A stretch of 64,000 nucleotides of DNA, taken from assembly GCA_964019155.1 (NCBI GenBank), contig OZ025240.1:28063249-28127248 (forward strand), read 5' to 3'. This document shows positions 25,012-36,692 of this stretch, in pieces. The position numbers and the translations under genes are program-made. This stretch comes from Osedax fenrisi. Lineage: Eukaryota; Annelida; Polychaeta; Sabellida; Siboglinidae. Under the pieces are notes generated by a model that saw only the letters and a list, made by a program, of their open reading frames with translations, was not told the DNA's origin and did not search any database. Positions within the stretch are counted from its first letter, which is position 1, and each line of letters begins with the position of its first letter.

Positions 25012-25424
25012 GAGGTCAGTAGAGGTCAGTAGAGGTCAGTAGTGGCCAGTAGAGGTCAGTAGAGGTCAGTAGTGGTCAGTGGGGGTCAGTAGTGGTCAGT
25101 AGAGGTCAGTGGTGGTCAGTAGTGGTCAGTAGTGGTAAGTAGTGGTCAGTAGAGGTCAGTAGTGGTCAGTAGTGGTCAGTAGTGGTCATTAGAGGTAAGT
25201 AGAGGTCAGTATAGGTCAGTAGTGGTCAGTGGTAGTCAGTAGGGGTCAGTAGTGGTAAGTAGTGGTCAGTAATGATCAGTATAGGTCAGTAGTGGGCATT
25301 AGTGGTCAGTAGTGGTCAGTAGTGGTCAGTAGTGGTCAGTAGTGGTTAATAGTGGTTAGTAGTGGATAGTATTGGTCAGTGGAGGTCAGTTGATGTCAGT
25401 AGTGGTCAGTAGTGGTCAGTGTAT
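25012..25424 (+). repeat. 10-bp minisatellite (AGTAGTGGTC)n
   Basis: About 41 tandem 10-bp units of the form AGTRGWGGTC with frequent single-base variants (GGTAAGT, AGAGGTC, AGGGGTC). The ORFs across it are repeat artefacts. Confidence 0.93.
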
Positions 25425-25582
25425 AGTATATATTATATGTATATACTATATACACACCCACACACACACCCACACCCACACACACACCCGTACACACGTG
25501 ACATCAGCTATGCACACTGTGAGGTATATTAGTACATGCAATGTAGTTATGTAGAGGTGAATAACTAACTAATTAGGGTCTA

Positions 25583-25826
25583 TAGAGGGATGACATCATA
25601 GTTCTATTTATAGTTCTGTACGATGATTCAGCCGCATAATTATACACCGCATACTAATAGATATGCCTCTATATTTAATGAAACGTGTATACGCTGGACT
25701 ATGGATGCATACACTTACGCACACGTTTCATTAAATATAGAGGCATATCTATTAGTATGCGGTGTATAATTATGCGGCTGAATCATCGTACAGAACTATA
25801 AATAGAACTATGATGTCATCCCTCTA
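25583..25826. repeat. Perfect fold-back: 106-bp arms, 32-bp loop
   Basis: Left arm 25583-25688 begins TAGAGGGATGACATCATAG and ends AATGAAACGTGT. Right arm 25721-25826 is its exact reverse complement. The loop is 25689-25720. The arms contain GATTCAGCCGCATAATTATA and have ordinary complexity, not TA repeats. It lies in intron 3, so the pre-mRNA would carry a 106-bp perfect stem. No flanking target duplication is evident. Confidence 0.93.
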
Positions 25827-25963
25827 GATGGTTACGCATTATTATGTCATATATTCTTATGTAGAAATATGAATGAATGTACTAAATTAACATTGCTTAT
25901 ATAACTAACGTGGATTAGTAATGTATAAAACATGTCTATCAATTGCTTTAAGAATAAATATTA

Positions 25964-26000
<37 letters not shown>

Positions 26001-26012
26001 ATAGGAAATTAA

Positions 26013-26060
26013 AAATTCATCTAAGTTCCTGGATGGGATGAAAGGACTCCACCAAAATAA
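26013..26060 (+). mobile_element. tRNA-derived SINE, 3' fragment (copy 4)
   Basis: Contains TCATCTAAGTTCCTGGATGG and then GATGAAAGGACTCCACCA, followed by an (AACAAT)n tail. The head is missing. Confidence 0.7.
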
Positions 26061-26463
26061 CAATAACAATAACAATAACATTAACAAACACAAAATGTAA
26101 GTACGGAAATATGGAAATATGGAAATATAAATAGATTACAAGTATAAACACTCGTTCAATTAATTATGTACTTGTTATTTTACTCATGAGTGTATGGATA
26201 TATATATATTTATATATATATATATATATATACTACCCATATTATATTGTAATAACTTAAATATATTTTATTAACACGTGGATAGTATAACACGCAATAT
26301 ACATGGAATTATTATCGGATTCAAAGCGTAGAATTTATTAATTATGTATACAGATAAACGGATAACACGAGTCGTACGTCTATCGTAATAAAACATAACC
26401 ACTCTACAGGATGTATACGAGTGTAAAGTATACAATGTGGACCGGGGAAGGGCTGCACCTCAC

Positions 26464-26543
26464 CCACAGCGAACGTCGTGCACGTTCGTTGTGCACGCAC
26501 ACGTGTGCGTAATTCGTAGCTAAATATCGATATAGTAAGATAC
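26464..26543 (-). CDS. GPCR exon 3: end of TM5 and intracellular loop 3
   Basis: After a TTTTTATGTAG acceptor the exon reads YLTISIFSYELRTRVRAQRT and then CTTFAV, ending G|GTGAGG, a strong donor. Joined to exon 2, the distance from the loop-2 Cys176 to the TM5 Tyr204 is 28 residues, the same as I count in the beta-2 adrenergic receptor. This supports both the exon and the exon 2 donor chosen. The exon is more GC- and CpG-rich than its flanks. Pro5.50 is replaced by Tyr. Confidence 0.72.
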
Positions 26544-27859
26544 CTACATAAAAAGAGCGTAGAAGTCACGCAGGTAAGGCCTAGAGTTCTCGTGATGTTA
26601 TACTTTGCATAATATAGCACTTATAGATAGGGCAATGTGTTGCACGGCGTTATGTAATATATGTAGCGTTGTTTAAAATGTATATAGGACGCATTTAAAT
26701 TCTCACTAGAATGTAATTTCCGCTTATATAATTCAATTTCCAATTTCTTTGTATACACGCACCTATTTAAATAGATTGTATAACAATGTCTACGCATAGC
26801 AATAATGGCATACATTATGTAAGATACCTATATCACACATCTATCGATAGTAGAACATTGAGCCGTTTCAGAATAGTTCATTATTTATAAATATTGATAG
26901 AGAGCATTTTACAAGAATTAGATACAATTATTTAATTGTCACTTCATTAAAGTGTGATATTGAAGAGATAGAAATTTTTACATGGAGGCAATATGATATA
27001 TTTTGAAACTTCGATTTATATCATTAACATTTTATTTTTTTAACTACATTTTGAAAATATATTTTTCTATAGAAAAATATATTTATATAAAAGAAAATAT
27101 TTGTCTAATATTTTTGTCTTTAATTTTTTCCAGGAAATTTCTGGAAAAAAGTACTTTAATTTAATTTTAAAACTTTATCTATAATAAAATATAAAATTAT
27201 ATATATATATATATTTATATATACATAATGATAATAATTGTATGAGTGTTAAATTTCAGGAAATGTATAAATAAAATGGTAAAATATAAATATAATATAT
27301 AAAATGGTAACTTAGTCATTATTTTAATTTACAAATAAAAGAAATTTTATATTTGACAACAAGTTTACGAAATAACGTTTATAAAAGTTTATAAATTATT
27401 TCAATCGTTCGGGAAAAAAATTAATATTTCAGATCATATCGTCTAAGAAATATGAAGAAAACATTATTAAAACATTATTATTTTATATATATTATTAATA
27501 TTTTAAAATATTACAATATATATTATATTAATAGTGTATATATACTATTATAATCATTAGGTTGAATTTATATTTAGATTTATTTTAGAATTGAATATTT
27601 AAAATGAAATTGTAACATAAATTCAATATATATATTGAATTTACGTTACAAAAGTATACTATAGTAACAGAAATACTCAAAACATTATAAGATAACTTCA
27701 AAATAAATATGTTTTAAATCTGAACCGGCTTACTGTAAATGTATAGTGTAACTGTACACTATACAGTGTACAGTGTATACAAATAGAGATGTAGATACAA
27801 ATAGCTAATGTATATAATTCGCACGATAATATTACGATGCGAAACGAACATCACTGTTG

Positions 27860-28320
27860 AGTATTAATCATTAGATTTTAATTTCCAAGAGAAGGGGGTA
27901 ATTTATTCCATCTAATTGATGATGATGATGATTTTTTTTACGTAAAAGTCTAGTATTTGATATATGTTTTATTTTGTTTCGTAAATTATAGGATACATTA
28001 TAAGTAATAGTCTTTTTAAGTATTGTAAGTATTTTGTAGTTGATAGAGTCTTCAGTGTTTAGTCAGTTAAGTTTGTTACGTAAGTCAGTAATGCTAGTTG
28101 TATAGTCAGTCTTCTGTAGTCGGTATATATTTCTAATTGAGCGGTTAATTATGTTGTCTAGTTTGTCTATTTTCAGTTTTCCAGATCCTGAGAATAGTGA
28201 GTTACAGTATTGTTGTCTTGAAAGTATGATAGTCTGATTCAGTAGTTTTGTAGTATTTCTATTAAAGTATGGTCGTATTTTTTTAAGATTAAATAGCTTT
28301 GCAGTCGTAGATTGAGTAAG
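27860..28320 (-). pseudogene. LINE reverse transcriptase C-terminal relic (CR1/L2-like)
   Basis: Minus strand reads KLFNLKKIRPYFNRNTTKLL, then ILSRQQYCNSLFSGSGKLK, INRSIRNIYRLQKTDYTT and EDSINYKILTILKK. These match the order ILSRLDYCNSLL / IQN.A.R / R..H.T / RI.YKI of the thumb and C-terminal part of CR1/L2-type elements. One internal stop is visible, the palm domain is absent, and the copy is inactive. Confidence 0.6.
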
Positions 28321-28552
28321 TAAGCTGTGTGTGTATGTGTGTGTTTGATTACTAATGCCTCATTGCTAATTAGTATACTAATTAACCTATATTGAAAGTG
28401 CATATATATTAGTGTATGTCAGTACTAATAATAATAACAACAAGTGACAACGATAGCAATAATAAAATACCAAGTATCGTGTGGTTTGATAGATAAATAG
28501 CCTGGAGTGTAACTCTATTATATATTTGTATTGTTATGGTACTTGTTATTGT

Positions 28553-28782
28553 TATTTTGGGTGAGTATTTTCATCCCATCCAGGAACTTAGATTAAGTTT
28601 TCACTTATAACTATTAAGATAACCATTATTTAATAACGAGAGACCATTATTAATTGATGCACAATTATATAAGATCACTTCTAAATATTATTTTAAGAGA
28701 TATTGTAATGGTTCTGACGGGGCTTGAACCCGCGTCCTACTTATTGTATTTCTATAGACTTAGCCAATTGGCTGAACCCAAA
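28553..28782 (-). mobile_element. tRNA-derived SINE, copy 2
   Basis: Minus strand: GGGTTCAGCCAATTGGCTAA (A-box region), GGACGCGGGTTCAAGCCCCG (an almost intact T-arm and B-box), body with TTTAGAAGTGATCTTATATA, tail core AAGTTCCTGGATGGGATGAA and an ATAACA-rich end. The head is close enough to a tRNA to be mistaken for one, but the acceptor stem and anticodon region do not close. Confidence 0.8.
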
Positions 28783-28799
28783 TGGTAGTAATATATATT

Positions 28800-28841
<42 letters not shown>

Positions 28842-29607
28842 TGCGATGTATTTTATAGAATTCTACATTCGAGGATTTTACAACATATTATATCATTATT
28901 ATTTGATGATACATTTATAAATATGTGTATCCTTAGTGGTGAGATCCTCATTAATAGTAATTTCATTATTATCTGGAAAGATAGCATTAATATATAATTG
29001 AAAAATAATTCTATAAAACATCTCCATTGAATATTTAGAGATAATATAATTCAATATAATATATGTAGGTATATGTGAGTATGTGTGAATGACCAACCCG
29101 AAAACGTTTTCTTAGTGAGTTGTATATAATCGCCGAACTAGCCAGTATGAATACCACGGGGAACATAAATCTCTGTCAATTTATAAATCATATTAATAGC
29201 AATCCAATAAACAGATTATAATCTTATATTTATATTATTGGTATTATCGAGAATACATATATAAATACAACTAAATATACTAGTTTCTATGTTTGTACAT
29301 GTATGCATATAAATATATATGTATGTAATTTATATTTGAAAATAACATTAAATTATATTTAAAATATAGCTAATAATATGATTATAAATAAAATGTATGT
29401 TCTTTATTTTATATATTATAAAATTATAATGTTTAATAATTTAATAATTATAAAATATAAAATTATATTTAAATAGTCATATATAATAAAATATATATAT
29501 ATATATATATATAATTATTAAGTATATATTCATATATGTATATAATATAATGACGTGTTCACAATTCACATATAAAAGCATGTGTTAGGTACGACATTCA
29601 CGTATTA

Positions 29608-30512
29608 AGGGAAAGTAACCTAATACGGACATGTTAACAATAATTGGTCTTTTTAGACCATTTAACATTTTATGACTCATTATTGTTATTCAAATATATA
29701 TTCTATGATTATAGATATTATTGTGATTTGAAAATTGTATTTAAATGTTTAATTCCATAGATAACGGGGGTGTCCGTATTCTGTACCCATGTCCGAATAC
29801 AGACACACTATGATATAATACGCACACCCTATATACCACTAGATAAACTATATATTATTGATGAATCAATCAGATAAATTACAATTACATTATTTATAAT
29901 TAATTTTATGAAAAATGTATTCTAATTTAATTAGTTAATAATTTATTTATTTTTATTATTTTTTAATTAATAATACAATTTAAGTATCTAAATAATACAT
30001 TTTTCAGATGTAGCTTTATTGGTAGTATTATTATTATAACGCAAGCGATTTTTATGAATATCAGAAAAGTTCATACGCTGCGCGCTGATTGGTTATAAGG
30101 TGTCCGTATTAAGACATCTAGAGTTTTCTTACTAGGGACTTATATGACCTTTAGAAATATGCTTATAACTTAATGAATATTTGATAACAAATATAGAAAT
30201 TATATATATAATTTTAGAATGCTTTATATTTTAATAATATAGTGTTATATTTTATATATGTTATATTTTATATCGATACATTGTATATTCTTGGAAAGGT
30301 TTTAAGTTGACTTTTTTTTTCATAAATTTAAAAATGTAATAAAAAAATCAGTTTTTTGGATATATCAGCAATATTTTGAATAATTAAAAAATAAAAAAAT
30401 ATTTGTTTAGACTATTTATATAATTATGAATATTTTATTGATTACATTTTTTTTTGTAGGATTTATGGTTTCTGAGATACCGAGAGTGTCCGTATTCGGT
30501 TACTTTCCCCTG
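29608..30512. mobile_element. MITE of the AATACGGACAC family, complete 905-bp copy
   Basis: Left end AAGGGAAAGTAACCTAATAC then GGACA. The right end reverse-complemented is CAGGGGAAAGTAACCGAATAC then GGACAC. Subterminal copies of the same word occur near 29768 (GGTGTCCGTATT), 29795 and 30100. No coding sequence. The last part (30435-30512) extends the open frame of receptor exon 2 artificially, which explains the odd C-terminus of the naive ORF. Confidence 0.82.
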
Positions 30513-30558
30513 TGTCGGTATATATTTACGGCGGGGGGCGTGGCTAACCTCGCTAAAC

Positions 30559-31033
30559 AAAGAGAGACCGAATACCATCCGATGGGTGTCGCTAGGAAAC
30601 ACGTCCCAATCGACGCAATGGCCGTGCGACTCCATCAGCCGCGTAGTGGGCATCATGAACGCTAGCTGAATACCCAGTCCGGCCACCCACACCGCCGCGC
30701 ACGCCAAGGTCACCGACTTCCGGGTCACGTGCGTACGGTGGAACAACGGCACCGCTATACTGAGCGCTCTCTCCACCGATACCGCAACCAGGTTGAAGGA
30801 CGATATCATAAGCGACGAGTACAGCCAATAGTCGCTGATCCAGAACCAACAGAACATACGCCCCCTCCAGCCGAACCAGCCGATGTCGGTGTACATGGTG
30901 GATGTGTACAGTAGTAGCACTAGTAGTACGCACGAGAACAGGTCGGCCAGCGATTGGTTGACGAGCAGGATGTTCGATAGAGCATTCTGGGAGTTGGAAC
31001 TTCTTCGCAGCACAAAGATCGCTATGGAATTAC
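30559..31033 (-). CDS. GPCR exon 2: TM1 to start of TM5
   Basis: Starts after GAAACAG. The first two bases complete the Gly before N38 (GNSIAIFVLRRS). It then gives NILLVNQSLADLF (TM2), RMFCWFW (TM3 Cys98), NLVAVSVERALS (E-R-A at the D-R-Y place), AVWVAGLGIQLAFM (TM4), SHGHCVDW (loop 2 Cys176) and HRMVFGLSL (TM5 start). The donor chosen (TT|GTTTAG) is weak but gives a TM5 of normal length. GAG|GTTAGC 10 nt on is an alternative with the wrong phase. GC content is far above the neighbourhood. The plus-strand ORFs here are shadows. Confidence 0.9.
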
Positions 31034-31089
31034 CTGTTTCGTTATATGATTGGTTTTATATTGTGCGTTTATATATATATATACGTATG

Positions 31090-31091
<2 letters not shown>

Positions 31092-31125
<34 letters not shown>
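31092..31125. repeat. (TA)n microsatellite
   Basis: TA units starting about 60 bp upstream of receptor exon 2 (in intron 1). Confidence 0.85.
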
Positions 31126-31128
<3 letters not shown>

Positions 31129-31339
31129 TGTTCAATTATATGAATATAATATTGTTTTCACATCGCCACTATTTACCATGTGGTATAACTCATTATTTGT
31201 ATAGTATTTTAAATTTCTTTTCTTAGATTAATTGTTTTTTTAGTTTATTCTATTATAATTTTCGTTTATATACTATGTACCTCTGTATGTCATGTCTGAT
31301 TTAAATAAATAAATATATTCATTTGTATATATATATTAA

Positions 31340-32050
31340 TTTAAAGTATTGAATGTTTATTTAAACACTTAAATGAATCATACATGAGTTCTCAAAAGGG
31401 TATATAGAAATAATAATAATAAAAGTAGGTAATGCAGACATACCATTTAAAATAATAAAATAAACCGGAAATTAATAGGTAAATAATGTAATATTGACAA
31501 ACAATATAAGTATTTACACGACTCCACACGATATAGAACTTTAGATAGATATATTATATGTAATTTAGGATCGGACGGATCAAATAGAAGTTGGGAATTC
31601 ATTCTATAGCGTAGGTCCAATGAAACAAAAGGTCGGAACATTAATTGATATGGGAAGTATAATAGATATCTACATATATAGAGGGGAGAGGAACAGCATA
31701 TATGTACATATAGTGTCTAAGATATTGAATGTAAGAAAATTGAAGAACCAAGTAATGATCCCATGATATCTTATTGTAGAAAGGGAAGATAAAGAATTAT
31801 ATGCTGATTCTAACGGATATGTATGAACTAATCCAGTAAATATCAAGTACCATAATTCGGAACAGGTGTAGACGGGGCAGTATAAGTTGATAATCTAGCG
31901 TATCCGAGGTACTGGATATTACAAGCATGACTAATTGATAGAAATTAATAGTATTAAAAATAGAAGTGATGACTTTAACGACGTTTAATAGGCATGTAAA
32001 ATGTACGTGTGGAGTTCCCACTGTGAAAACTACTTACGAAATAATATGGG
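31340..32050 (-). pseudogene. LINE C-terminal region and 3' end, second copy of the family at 13.7 kb
   Basis: 31350-31510 aligns with 13690-13860 in nucleotides (AAACACTTAAATGAATCATA and on). The minus strand reads FRPFVSLDLRYRMNSQLL, equivalent to the PKLWNSLP block. The upstream part to about 32050 keeps a weak coding look (SSTSDTLDYQLILPRL). Decayed. Confidence 0.5.
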
Positions 32051-33239
32051 ATTATCTGTGGTTAAATAGGCGAATATTTGACGAAATACACCTATTTCTA
32101 TAGAAGGGTAGCTAAGATATTGGGCAATAATGTAGAAGGTATCCATGCTCGATTGAGTATACATATATGTTTAAGTATCGGTGTTAGTATCGAATGTTTA
32201 AAAATAGAAGGGATTGCATCGGAATTTAGCGACTATAAGATGATGTTACGATGGGTAGACATAGCTATGTGATACATCTAGATGATCGATGGTAAAGTAA
32301 AGTTTAAAATACTATATATATGTGTATATATATATATATATATATAAATCTATCTGGTAACAATGAATATATACTTGTATACATTAATATATATGTATGT
32401 ATTTTACGATTATATATATCTTCATTTGAGATTATGTTTCTCCTTGTATCCACCATTATTAATTATAATATTTAATACTTTATCAGTGATCATAATGATT
32501 ACATTAACTAAGTATTATTTGTGTATATCATTACGATTGTTAGTTAATGGTAATCGAGTTTATGTTGTCGTTGAGTGTATATTTCTAATACACCTGCATA
32601 CATTCAAACCTACTTAAATATCATTTAAATAAATCTGGAATCGCCATATTGCCATTTACGTGATATACATATATATATATATATATATATCCCCGAAGTT
32701 GATACACCATCTATCCTAATTATTGTCAATTATTGTTGGCTATTCTGGATATAAATTTAATAATTTAATATCTCAGATTTTTTATAAATGTATTATTCTA
32801 ATAGAAATAGAAAATTAATTAAATTTGTATTGATAATTTTGTTATTTTGTATATACATTTTTCTAACTTTAAATCTTAAACTTTTATTTTATTATACTTA
32901 TTTTAATTTTACTTTCACTATACTTTTCTCCTCATAAATGTTCTTTAGGAAAGTGAAACGGGTAAACGACTATATAAGCAACGCGTTTCTTCGTTTACAA
33001 TGGTCATGCCTACATTCTGATATTATTATATATATGAATGAATGAATGAAATCAGTTTATAGACATACGACATAGGTACTACGACATAGATACCTACTAT
33101 GTATATCATACGTCTATGGAGGATCAGTGAAAGCCTAAGCTTTATTTGGTCGATACCTCCAATATGTTCATGTACAGATTACAATATTAGTAAAAGTAAT
33201 AATATAATAATAATGATTAATGCATTCTTTGTAATAAAA

Positions 33240-33261
33240 TAGAAGATACATATATATATAT

Positions 33262-33293
<32 letters not shown>

Positions 33294-33310
33294 TTATATA
33301 TAAATTAATA
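33240..33310. repeat. (TA)n tract with interruptions
   Basis: TA-rich about 65 bp, broken by AAATA units. It lies 3' of the LINE ORF on the minus strand. Confidence 0.75.
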
Positions 33311-33735
33311 AAAATAATAAAACACTGTTCATGAACTTTATCATCATATTTCAATCCATTACATTAAAGTAAATAATAAAATAAGATAATAAAATAATTG
33401 TATAATATTAAAATGTATTAAAATATATATTAGTAAAATATGTAAATTTACAATATTGAGAACTTGTTAATAAAAATAGTAAATTATTATAAATATGTGT
33501 AAAATAAAAATATCTAAAAGTATGTTATAAAATTAAAACTACTAAACAAAAATTAATCATCTTTCAATAAGACGTGCAATGGCGCCACATTCCTGTCAAA
33601 TTACAGATGACTAATAATACCAATAATAATTAAAAAATATATTTAAAACAATAAACGAAACAAGATGTAAAACAAATATAAATATTAAAAAAAAATAAAT
33701 ATTAAAATATATAAAATATATAAAAAAAAAAAAAA

Positions 33736-35740
33736 CTAATATTTACTTATAAATGAATATTTTAATGTTTTTTTTAGAATAAATACATTATTAATATTCT
33801 TTTTTCTTAAAATATTATTAAACATTAACTCATTATATAACTTTGGTCCTTTAAAAAATATTGTATTTTTTAATTTATTTGATTTCATAAGTGGTAGAAT
33901 ACATTTATTTTTTAGTTTATTTAACTTGAAATATGAGTTATAATCTAATTTATATTTATTATTTAAGAAATTATACATTAATAATGTGTTTCTATATATA
34001 ATTAGATCTTCAAATTTTAAAATATTATTTAAAAAAAAAAAAGGACCAGTATGTGTTAGACGTATTAATGGTAATTTTGATTTATCTATTATTTGTTTAT
34101 TAATAATTCTTATAACTTTTTTCTGTAACATAATTAATTTTGTAATATTTGATTTATAAGTATTTGACCATACTTCAATCCCATATGATAAATTAGATAA
34201 ATAGAACGAATTATATAACAAAATTAAATTTTTTGTATCTAAAAAAGATATTTATTTTATAGTATATATAATTTTTGACAATTTATTCGATAAATAATTT
34301 ATATGTTTTTTGTAGGTCATTTGGGAATCTAAGTAGATCCCAAGAAATTTATAATTATTAACTATATCGATTTTAATGTTATCTATTGTTATATCTTTTA
34401 ATATACCAGAATTTATATATGGCAATATTTTTGTTTTTTCTATATTTAGCTTAAGCTTATTTATATCAAACCATTTTTTTAATTTATCCATGTAATATTG
34501 CAAATAATATTTTAATAATGTATCATTTTCAGCAAATATAGTTATAGATGTATCATCTGTATATAAATTGATATTAATATTATTTACTTGTTCATTATTA
34601 AAAATATTTGATATGTCATTTATAAAGATAATAAATAGTAGAGGTCCCAGAACAGATCCTTGCGGCACTCCATATCTAATAATCTTTCTAGATGATAGAG
34701 TATTATCAATTCGTGTTATAATATTTCTATTTGTAAGATAACTTTTAATAAATAAATTTGTATCACCTCTAAACCCTATACATTCCAATTTAGCAAGTAC
34801 AATATCATGATCAACCACATCAAATGCTTTCTTGAGATCTAAGAATATAGTAGCTACTTTTTTTTTTTGAGAGAGTTTATGTAAAATGAAATGCTGAATA
34901 TTTAATAATGATAAGGTTGTATTTGATCTGGGAACAAAACCATATTGATTTTTGTTAATAATATTATGCTTAAATATATATTTTGATAATCTATTAAAAA
35001 TAATTTTTTCAAAAATTTTAGATATTTGTGGTAGTAATGAAATTGGCCTGTAATTGGATATTTGTTGTTTATCATTAGTTTTATATAAAGGTTTAATAAT
35101 TGCAATTTTCATATTGTCAGGAAATGTATTTGTTTGGATACTTAAATTAAATATCTTTTTTAATGGTTCTAAAATATATTGAATAATATCTTTTATTAAG
35201 GTCATGTCATGATTATTTATATCTAATGATCTTTTTGATTTAATATCCTTAGTCACTTTAATTAGTTCATCATTGTCAATTGGTAAAAAGTAAAAACTAT
35301 TAAAATTATTAGATAAAAATTCTTTAAAATCATTTTTATTTATATTATTAATTGAAATATTTATCTTACTTCCAATGCTCGAAAAATACTCATTAAATGC
35401 ATTACATTGTTCGTACCTTTCATTCATTTTAATATTATTATCTATGAAAGTATTTGGATAATCCGAGTCTGTAGGTTTTATTATTTTATTAATGAATTTC
35501 CAATTTTCTTCTTGTGTATTTGCAGTAAAAAGATTTTTATAGTAATTATTTTTTTTTAAATTTTTTATATTTACCAAATATACAAGGACAATTGTTAATT
35601 TTGTATTTTGTATATAATTTATTTTTCTTTTTTATTGCATTTTTTAAATTATTATTTAGCCATGGATTAAAATTGTGATTCAATTTAATTCTTTTTTTAA
35701 TAAAAGGACTGTGCTTATTAATACTCTTAGTTAATATATC
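33736..35740 (-). pseudogene. LINE reverse transcriptase, long copy with one in-frame stop (jockey/CR1-like)
   Basis: A 441-codon frame (35577-34252) and a 161-codon frame (34221-33736) are the same reading frame separated by a single TAA at 34252-34254. RT motifs, numbered in the first frame: IKPLYK and NYRPISLLPQ (161-185), QYGFVP (211-216), motif A FLDLKKAFD (245-253), GVPQGSVLGPLLF (303-315), and motif C with YTDD (339-342) in place of the common YADD/FADD. The second frame has the C-terminal IEVWSNTYKSN and LQKKVIRIINKQ blocks. 5' of 35577 another frame continues (NPWLNNNLKNAIKKKNKLYT), so one frameshift lies near 35580. Endonuclease is absent. Its Lys/Asn/Ile-rich codon use fits the AT-rich host. 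Confidence 0.85.
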
Positions 35741-35742
35741 AA

Positions 35743-35779
<37 letters not shown>

Positions 35780-35801
35780 CAAATATATTTGCTCCAACAT
35801 A

Positions 35802-35805
<4 letters not shown>

Positions 35806-35852
<47 letters not shown>
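35806..35852. repeat. (TA)n microsatellite
   Basis: One of two TA arrays (also 35748-35774) immediately 5' of the truncated LINE. Confidence 0.85.
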
Positions 35853-35854
<2 letters not shown>

Positions 35855-36464
35855 CCATGTAAATGATAATTATAGTGCTACTAGTTTTTATACATGATTT
35901 ACGTATGGTTTTATTGTATGCAGGTGCAATATACAGATACAATCTAACAACAACATTCACACGTTAACACCCATTAACAAACATGTGACCTGATGTAAAT
36001 AAATCAGATCTAGGATAACCATAGATATTGAGTGAGTGTCCTCACTCTAATGTCTATGAGGATAACGTACAATGTACGTCGTACATGATCATTGGTTAAG
36101 TAGATAACCTAATACCTAATAATAGGGGATACGAGTAAAATCATGCTTCTAAATAATTATATATATATGAGTTATAATAATTCAACATTGCATTAACATC
36201 GCAAGTAAAATAATATCTATAAATATATAATTAATAGCATTTTTTAAGTATTAAATAATTTCGTAATAGGTAATTTCCTAGTGATACATTATATTATATG
36301 TTATATATATAAATATAATATATTATATAGAATTATTAATTCTAAATATGTACAATGTACATTGTATATACATTGATATTATATTATATATAGTACTATC
36401 GCCACGTGGCGATAATCTGATATTGAATAATTGATATTATCGCTCGCGTTAATGTTATGGTGTT

Positions 36465-36513
<49 letters not shown>

Positions 36514-36617
36514 GATTAATATTGTAACGACATTTTTTGAAAAAACAGGTTTAATCAAACAAATTGATATTCATATTTGTACAACAACACATGTTTGTAT
36601 ACTATACTAAGTATTAT

Positions 36618-36619
<2 letters not shown>

Positions 36620-36688
<69 letters not shown>
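36620..36688. repeat. (TA)n microsatellite
   Basis: About 68 bp of uninterrupted TA; encodes the Tyr/Ile run of the overlapping frame. Confidence 0.9.

Positions 36689-36692
<4 letters not shown>

Larger units (their letters stand above)
22700..26463. other. GPCR intron 3
   Basis: About 3.8 kb, GT-AG. Contents: AT-rich DNA to 24200; a CpG-richer island at 24220-24560 with an X-box; a (TA)n tract near 24862-24891; a 10-bp minisatellite at 25012-25424; a short CA-rich tract; a 106-bp perfect fold-back at 25583-25826; a SINE 3' fragment at 26013-26060; and a (TA)n tract near 26200-26230. Confidence 0.6.
26544..30558. other. GPCR intron 2
   Basis: About 4 kb with a weak GTTTAG donor and a TGTAG acceptor. 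It holds a LINE C-terminal relic (27860-28320), a SINE (28553-28782), (TA)n tracts (about 28806-28836 and 29492-29512) and a complete 905-bp MITE that ends 46 bp from exon 2. Confidence 0.6.

Noticed and set aside
26342..26620. 92-codon minus-strand ORF as an independent gene
   Set aside because: Only its middle (receptor exon 3) has splice sites and family fit; the ends are intronic read-through.
28700..28782. tRNA gene
   Set aside because: Only the D-arm and T-arm are tRNA-like, the acceptor stem does not close, and the body and tail match the other SINE copies.
30426..30933. Plus- and minus-strand ORFs overlapping the large GPCR frame
   Set aside because: They are frame shadows of exon 2; only the frame with the receptor motifs is supported.
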